A DNA stretch of 64,000 nucleotides, from positions 5,394,001 through 5,458,000 of the forward strand of contig VCCP01000002.1 of assembly GCA_005765155.1 (NCBI GenBank), read 5' to 3'. Position numbers and translations under genes: made by a program. The notes below the pieces were generated by a model. It had not been told where the DNA came from, did no database searches, and worked only from the letters and a program-made list of their open reading frames with translations. This stretch comes from Zelopaecilomyces penicillatus. Lineage: Eukaryota > Ascomycota > Sordariomycetes > Hypocreales > Pseudodiploosporaceae. Below, piece by piece: positions 57,069-64,000 of this stretch (the first letter of the stretch is position 1; each line of letters begins with the position of its first letter).

Positions 57069-60000
57069 TTACACGGCAACCTTGGCCGGAATGTCTCCCA
57101 TGTCATCCATCACGCTATCCTCCGAAGCCGCACGCTCAGGCGCTTCAATCACAGGCTTTTTGGCCTTGTACTTTTTAAATCTGCTTGGTGTCTTCTTCTT
57201 ACGAAGCAGGTTTTCGTCCAGATTCGATTCCTCGCCGTCCTCGACAGCTGGAGTCGAATCTTCTGGCTCGGCCTCCTCGATCGGGTCTTGCGATGCTATG
57301 GCTGACTTCTTTGCCCGCTGCTTCTTTGCGCGTGTCTTTTTCGCAGGGGTCGCCTGGTCTAGTGGCCGCGGCTCCTCGGTCAAGGCTGGATCAATCTGCA
57401 TTTCTCCCTCCGCTGCGTTTTGTGCCTGTTGATGCTCGCCAGCCTCCATAACAGCCTCATGTACTTGTCCGAGGGCTCCTTTGACATCATCACCATTCGC
57501 CGCTTCAGACGACGGCACCAGCTGCAGGATCTGCATCTCGAGCTCATCGTCATACTCACTAAACACATAGTCAGGCAGCTCATTATTGTTGTTGTAATAA
57601 TCCATCAGGTACTCCGTGATCTCGCGCACCGATTTGCTTTCCCAGTTAGGAACAGTACGCTTAACTCGGTTCCAAAACAGAACTTGAGTTGTGCGGTGCC
57701 AAGTATTGCGAAATGTCTTGTCTAGCAGTTTGTGCCACGGTATCTTATTATCTGTGAGCGCAGGTGACTGCTGAATGCCAAGAATCAGACGGTATGCCTC
57801 TTGTTCGGGTAGATCGGCCAATTGCAGTCGAGCTTTTTCCAGGCGGAAGGGAATAGACGAGTCTGGTGCAGCGAGTTTGGCCTTGTCTTTTCCGTGTATT
57901 CTTATGTTAAGTGATTTCCACTTGGTAATGCATTGGAGCCGGCTTCTGGTCCGATTCATCTGACTGCTGATATCCTGCCAATTAATGAGCTCCTCGTACG
58001 ACATCTGAAGCATTTGTCGATTGGGGTCCTCCCTGCGGAGGGCGTCAATTTCAGCTACCGCCTCCATAATAAACTGCGTGAGAAGAGCTTCCTCAGCTTC
58101 ACTCCACGTGTCTTTGCGCTGATTATCGCCACAGACAAGATAGTTTCGATGGCGGTCTCGAACATCTTCTGGGTGACGATTGATCAAACCCGCTATTTTG
58201 GACCATTTTGCGCCGTGAACGGCATACAGTTCTGTCAATTCGGCGTCCTGTTCCGCTGTCCATGTGCCTCGCGCGACAAAGTTGTGAAACTTCTTGCGTG
58301 CAATGTTGATGACCTTTTGCCTCTTCCGGTCAGGGCACTCTGCGACGAGCCGAATCCAGAGCTGATTATTGACGTCTCCAGCAGAGGTTCCTCCGGGAGC
58401 TTGAATGATCTGTGTTTCATGTCAGCAATGTTCAGATCCCCGTGCAGGCTCTTGCAGATGAAGCTCCTTACTTCATTGACCTCAAACTGATTTAGGCCAT
58501 ACTCAACCCTGAAGCTTTCTACAGCTTGCCTGATTCTCGCAAGTTCATCATCAGTGAAACGACCTTGTGTATAATTCGACAGTTCCCCTCGACGTCTTGG
58601 GGCCGCCTCTTCATAGTCCATGTCATCCATCTCCACTTCTGCTTCACCTGACCCGCCTCGCATGGATTGCGACAATTTTTCTAACTTGGGCTTGGGCTCC
58701 TTCTTAGCCTTCTTCTCCTTCTTCTCCTTAGGAGCTTTCGGAACCGCGCGCTTTCCCTTGGCCTTCGATTTTGGTGTCATGGCGGATGGTGAAGGCAGGT
58801 CTTTAAAGGCCTGTCGGTTGGCTGCACCGGGGGTGCTCTGCAAGGCCGAAGGCTGCTCAAAATACGTGGGCTTTGCCTTCTTCCTTGTTGACCGTCTCAT
58901 CGTGGAACTATCGGCGGGAATCTCTTCTGGGCTGCCATTCTCGTGAACGCCTTCACTGATGTCCTTCTGCAGCCCCTGATTGCCCTCGACGCCATCGTCT
59001 GAACCAGGTGCTTGATGCTCTGCGCCATCACTCTCGCCCTCTGTATTGCCGTGCTCAGTCCATGCCTCCCGAGCGAGTTTGTCATCATCTTGCTGGTCCT
59101 CGTCAGAGGAAGGAGCATCGTCCTCATCATCCGAGTTTCCGTTTCTTGCGCCTTGCCCATTGATATCCATACCGGTGGCGCCGTCTTCAACAGAAACACT
59201 ATTCCTTCTGGATAGGGCCTCTCGCGAGTGGCTACGCCGACGCAGGCGAGCGGCACTGGGCGAGTTTGGTGTTGCGGATTCTTGGCCAGTATCCTCATCA
59301 ACTGCGGCTGCCAAGCGGCTCGCTGAGCCTTTCTCTTTGCGCAAGAATGACGCAGCTTGCAAGCCGGGTCCAGCAGTCTCATACTGAGTTCCCTTAATTA
59401 CAACTTCAGCTTCAGCTTCATGCTCCTCATGAGCCTTTCTCTTCTTTTTTCGATTGCTACCCGCGGAGTCGGAAAGCTTGCGCTTCTTCTTGGACTGTGT
59501 CGAGGGCGCGATGGTCGAGTCAAGCGCGTCAGCAGATGATGCGGCTTCCTGCTGAGTCGCATGGGTGCTTGAAGCTAGATTGGTGGGTGAAGTGGGCAAT
59601 CCGTTCAATAATTCGTTCGCGACTTCGCCCTCTGGGGCCTCCGTTGCCTGCGTTGCCTGCAGAGACTTTGACTTTGACTTTTTGCGTTTCTTATCAGGCG
59701 ACTCCTCCACGACGGGAGCGCTGGAGGAGGGTGGATCACCCTTCTTCTTGTTGCTATTCTTCTTCTTCTTTTCGCGCTTAGAATCTTTAGCTGAAACGGC
59801 TAAAGCCGTCTCCATCGCCGCCTCTTGCTCAAAAATCTGTGACAAAAAGGGAGCTTGCGAAGCAGTACTGTCAAACATTTCTAGGTCGCCAAAATCAGCA
59901 TCCGCGTGTGCGGCGTCATGCTCGTCGTGGAGACCGTCATAATCTTGTAGACCGTCAAGCGGTCGCTCCTCGGCGTCCGCCAACATAATTGAGTTGAGTT

Positions 60001-60214
60001 TGTTGTTCAGGTCGTCGTCGGCGCGTTTACTTGATATGTTATATGTGCCGTTTTGGCCCTCTTCAGTATGCTGGGCAAGCTCTGGTGATGCACTCCCGCT
60101 GCTGGAGCTGTTGTTGTCGGCTGTGGTCGCTTCAACTGCACTGGGCTGCGTACCCATCAAAAATCGTAGTTTCGAAGCAAGCTGAAAATCGGGCCATTTA
60201 GTGCTGGCAGACAT
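57069..60214 (-). CDS. Reb1-like Myb/SANT DNA-binding protein (RNA polymerase I terminator / general regulatory factor family)
   Basis: Two exons, 60214-58472 and 58409-57069, in phase 0, give 1027 residues. The first 500 residues are disordered, with basic nuclear-localisation stretches (KREKKKK, KKRKKSKSKS, RKKKRKAHEE) and long acidic Ser/Asp/Glu tracts. The DNA-binding part spans the intron: GRFTDDELARIRQAVESFRVEYGL, then RGTWTAEQDAEL at residues 628-639 with KWSKIAGLINRHPEDVRDRHRN, and DTWSEAEEALLTQFI with MNRTRSRLQCITKW as a further SANT repeat. This arrangement matches Reb1/TTF1-type factors, which bind terminators of rDNA and many RNA polymerase II promoters. The C-terminus is again basic and acidic. 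The acidic N-terminus argues for chromatin contacts; targets in this organism are unknown. Confidence 0.85.
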
Positions 60215-60863
60215 CGATTGATTGATCTGAAGAAGAGTTGCTGGTTCGACTAAAGCGTCTCGTCGCCTCGTCGCGCCTCACCTCAAACTTGCAGTGTTCT
60301 AGGGCCCAAAAAAAGAATGTAGGCGTGAATGGTGTACTAAAAAAGAACGGGGGGTCGGGCTCCTACCCTAGAGAAAAGGCAAAGTTTGTGCCTGAACTCT
60401 GAGGCGCTGGTCAGTGCCAGCCCACCCTAGACTCAATTTTCCCATCCACCGCCAGCCAATCATTCAGGGGTTAAGCAACCCAACACGGGCCCATCTCATT
60501 TCAGGGAGACCACCACAGGCGGTCAGTGGCCACGACTCCCAAGGATCCAATAACGCGTATTAGGAGAGGTAGGAATGAACACGGAGAAGCCAAGGGGCAA
60601 TGATAAGAAACCCCAGCCATGATTTCCCCTTTACGTACGGAGTAGTATGTTCAGAGTCAGGCCAGGCTCCCCTCGCCTACTTCAATTAACCGTGCTCTAA
60701 TATACAGAATTTCTCACTTGGAACAAACAAAAGAGACTGGTGTATCGTGCATACGTTTGACATCCCCTCGTGCAGCGTACCGATCCATCGCCCTACCGTA
60801 CTTCATCATCAAACAACCGTCCGCCTGTACTCCTCATGTCATAAATAAGGGCTCATCAAATGC
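60215..60863. other. intergenic region between the Reb1-like gene and the AAA gene
   Basis: Promoter of the Reb1-like gene and 3' end of the AAA gene. No gene is supported. Confidence 0.5.
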
Positions 60864-62832
60864 TCAATCATCCTCCTCTGCCTGCTTCAACTTGACTGTG
60901 ATGCCCTTGCGGTTGGACTCGATCTCATATTGGCCACCCAGGACAAGATCCTTGGCGACCAGCTCGCGCGTTCTGCCTAAGCTCTCAATATCTGAAATTC
61001 TCTGAATGGTATCTTCCAGATGCTTTCGAAACCCTTCGACTTGACAGATTTCTTGGAATGCCAGATGCATCGGCACACTGCTCGCTCGAACTTCTGCCTG
61101 ACTAGTGATACTAAAGAGATTCAAGCTGTCGAGATCGCGTATGAAGTCGCATCTCGTCATGAGCTCTTGGGCAATATGAAAAGGAAATGACGGGAGTATG
61201 TGACCGTGAACCTTGTCGTAAGTTTGGGACATCTCTTCCTCCTTGTCTACAAGTGCTGAAGCAAGAACCATGGCGGCAGCCTATGGAACGACATGTCAGT
61301 ACGGTATGCTGGACATAGGGATTTTGTTTTGGAAAAAAGTTCAACTTACCGCCCACTTCTGCTGGTCCATCACATCATCGTCCATTTCCGAACCGAGAAT
61401 CCAGCATTGATTAAGAAACCATTTCTTCTCAATCTCTTTGATTCTCTCGCATGTAGCAAGCATGTCACTGCTCTTAGCAACACGATTTAGGAAGCTCAAT
61501 CGACCGCCGACTCGATCATATACCTCCTCAAGCTCGGTACTGGAAAGACGTTGCCCAAAATAACGAAGACGATACTTTTGCAAAGCGCTGACGGCCTGTT
61601 CTTTAGGCAGATCAGTTACCGGCAGAACCTCCATTCGGGTAGCCAACTGTTTCAACCTTTCGTAAACCCAGTAGTCATCGGAGTTGAATACCATGGTGAC
61701 AAGGTTTGCCGCCGCCCACTGCTCCGCTCGTTGCTGGAGGAGTTCGATCAAATCTCTTCCATCGTCATTGTTGCGGAGGAGGTGCATTTGGTTGACGATG
61801 ACGACAAGTGGCTTCTTGCGCTCTCGATATAGCTTCATGGCTACCTTTTCGAGCTTGTTCAAGGCGCGCTCAATGTCCAAGAGAGCAGTGGTTTCTCGCG
61901 GACCACGCTCGCTGAAGTATCCTCCAATGTAGTCCTCGTGAAACTCATAGTCCAACGCCTTGCCAAGCCGTATCCTCACAATCTCCAAGTCTGCATGGGC
62001 TTCAAACATTGCCACACCGTCACCATCGGTCTTCCGCATGGCCTCGATAAGCATGCTACTTTTACCAGCACCCTTTTCGCCAATGAGGAGATAATAGTGA
62101 CCAACCTCACTGCCATCAATGATCCTGTCCACATGCTCCTGCTCTGGACGCTGAACCCAGTGCTCATCCACAGCAGCATGGGGAGCGTGTGGCACATCCT
62201 TGGCAATGGCAGCCAAGTCGAGAACCGGGTCACCAGGCTCGAAGGCGCGAACCATCTTACTCAGCACAATGGTTTTATAAAATTTGTGATAGATATATCC
62301 GGCCCCGGCGAAGCCAACGCCAAGAACCAGAATTGAGGCAAAGGTCGTGGCAGCACTCTCACCCATCTTCCGTAGTAATGAGGGCTCCTCAGCTGGGCCC
62401 CAATTGCCATAGTTGCCATAGTTGCTATAATTGGTGCGTGGCTCCTCTGATGGTCCTTGGTCTAGGCTTCAGTGTCAGTCGCCACACGTTACAGCACATT
62501 TTATTGAGATCCGAGGGGGCATGAATGCACAGCACAATCTCAAAAGGCAGCGTGGCCTTTCCAAAATGATTCGACGCGCATAAGCACCACAGAGCTCATT
62601 TCAGTAAGAGAGAGCGCTGAAGCAGAAGCCCTTGGGCCGCTAGCCATGGTCGAACAGGTCGCGTCAAAAGAGATGAACATAAAAACACTGAAGCATGAAA
62701 CCTACCATTCGCTCGTCGACTACCCTGGGTGGAAAAGCAGGGCCTGCAGACTTGGTGTGACCTGCACCTCGATCCGGGGGCAAGAGGCTGTGAAATACGC
62801 CGCGTCAGGCGGAAGCTTTGTCGTAGCATCAT
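60864..62832 (-). CDS. mitochondrial AAA-type ATPase with membrane anchor
   Basis: Three exons: 62832-62706, 62461-61350 and 61280-60864, for 551 residues. The N-terminus (MMLRQSFRLTRRISQ) is Arg-rich, Ser-rich and free of acids, a typical mitochondrial presequence; it is joined to the body by a GTAGGT donor in phase 1. A TM helix lies at about residues 83-100 (FASILVLGVGFAGAGYIY). Then comes an Orc1/AAA_16-like ATPase domain with Walker A GEKGAGKSS at 170-178. The Walker B position reads VVIVNQ (about 262-267), lacking the usual Asp. The rest is helical (KYRLRYFGQRLSSTELEEVYDRVGG). Predicted to be anchored in the inner mitochondrial membrane, with chaperone-like or scaffold function; the exact role is unknown. 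The upstream intron is 244 bp, longer than others here. Confidence 0.82.
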
Positions 62833-64000
62833 GGTCGGCAGGTCAGCTTCCCGTCTTCATGGCCAAGGGCCAAGTCAACCACAACCCGATTGCTGTCTGG
62901 CGCGAGGTATCGAGAAGCACCAAAGAAGAGGAAAAGTCTAGGGAGAGCTTGAGATTCGCGATTGATGACCGACGGGTTGGCTTGCATCAACTAAGCTTTT
63001 CCAGCCCCTGTCCGACCTGAGATCATGGCGCAGGGAAGTGGATATAGCGCTAGGCGGTTTCAGCTCTAATACAACTAGTTGCGCTGGCAGCGAAGAGATG
63101 GGCATGTCGGGTTGGTAGGCAGTATTACAGTACCATAATCATTCGTTGGATGCCTGCCAATCAATATGTACCTATCTCATTACGTACCTTAGGTACTTTA
63201 CAGGTAGCAGTCTACTATTACCTGTGCTTGCACCCGTCTGAGGTGTCCATGCTTTAGACACAAGATAAAGTGTTTGCTTTGACCTTACCTAAATAGGCAG
63301 AGTATTGAGTCTTGGCCCAATTGCTGCACTGCACTGGGAGTCCAGACCTCAGGTTGTCATCTGGCTAAGTGACACCTGCACAGGGCGGCCTCCCCTATGG
63401 TACAGTGGGTGGATATGCTGTGCAGTTCGTATTGGGTAGCGACAGCGGATGGTACAGCTGGTGCAGGTGGATACTTTTATTATGATTAGCCTGCCACTGG
63501 TAAGCTTCTCTGCCACTATTGTTCCTTCCGTGCCGGTCAAACTTGGACGACATACAAAACATTATCCGGACTCCAGCTATGTCTTTTTGTCATCATGTTC
63601 AACTTGGATGGTGGGTTTGTATCTGAACTTCACATTGTGAACGACAGAGAAACTCTTCCGATAGCAATTGCCACATGTGCAGTCATGGTGACGCAAACAT
63701 TATCCTGCACATTAGATCCACACAGCTACCCTGGATTTTCCTCCCATCTGCATTGATCTTCAAAATATTATCGTGAAAGAGCTGCAAGACATCAGCAAAT
63801 TAGCCATGACTGGCGATATCAGTTGTGTGCTTAGTGAATCATGGGGACCGACCACCTGAGGCTTGACCGCAAACGTCAGGCACAAGTGAGCCTCAAGTGA
63901 ACACGTTTTGAAACTCCTCTTTTTACCGACTTCGGCTCATTTTCAACGCATTCACTCGTTTGTTCTCTGGCCACCAAAAGCTGTAATACGCTCCACATTG
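62833..64000. other. terminal intergenic region
   Basis: No gene is supported. It contains the promoter of the AAA gene and ACCTAGGT/TACCTTAGGTAC-like motifs at 63170-63220. A plus-strand frame (62646-63020) overlaps the AAA exon antisense and has no domain. Confidence 0.5.

Noticed and set aside
58620..59942. Plus-strand frames rich in Phe, Ser and Leu within the Reb1-like gene
   Set aside because: They are antisense shadows of the Lys/Glu/Asp-rich disordered part of that protein.
1..64000. CRISPR arrays, bacterial operons, ribosome binding sites
   Set aside because: Spliced genes with GT-AG introns show a eukaryotic nuclear sequence; no direct-repeat/spacer pattern was seen.

Overview
The window looks like nuclear DNA of a filamentous ascomycete, probably a Sordariomycete and perhaps Hypocreales. 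The reasons are genes with short GT-AG introns (about 50-250 bp), C/G-ending codons in the coding exons, wide intergenic spaces rich in microsatellites, TATA boxes 130-230 bp before start codons, and typical fungal families (Atm1, a Reb1-like Myb factor, a siderophore-type MFS carrier, GT31, fungal P450 and FMO). The organism is an inference; no species marker was found. I built 19 gene models by joining open frames at splice sites that keep phase. No rRNA, tRNA, CRISPR array or intact transposon was seen.

Left part (1-27 kb), gene-poor: an extended SDR reductase (882-1943), then about 13.9 kb without a recognisable gene but with GT, poly-G and AGGT-type tracts, then a serine peptidase of the tripeptidyl-aminopeptidase type (15886-17565), a five-exon SDR (19598-20914), a cysteine-rich orphan (22458-22922) and a small secreted eight-cysteine protein (23913-24292).

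Middle (27-42 kb): an MDR enal/leukotriene-reductase-like enzyme with a (CAT)16 leader, a convergent Golgi-type GT31 glycosyltransferase with a PAN-like tail, 4.3 kb of empty DNA, a GNAT acetyltransferase, an AIF/AMID-type FAD oxidoreductase, a convergent SAM methyltransferase, and a nuclear-looking acidic protein divergent from the next gene.

Right part (42-64 kb), dense: a GT1 glycosyltransferase, a small N-myristoylation-motif protein whose reading frame is disrupted, a siderophore-type MFS transporter, the mitochondrial ABC exporter Atm1, a P450, a seven-exon FMO, a Reb1-like Myb factor and a mitochondrial AAA-type ATPase. Six consecutive minus-strand genes lie between 44.9 and 62.8 kb.

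Most interesting: a siderophore-type carrier beside ATM1, with a perfect ATCWGATAA (SreA-type GATA) site in the carrier's promoter (47413-47421); the small MGCCVSK gene with coding signal that switches frame; the eight-cysteine secreted protein; and a run of tailoring-type enzymes (GNAT, FAD oxidoreductase, methyltransferase, GT1, MFS, P450, FMO) with no synthase visible in the window.
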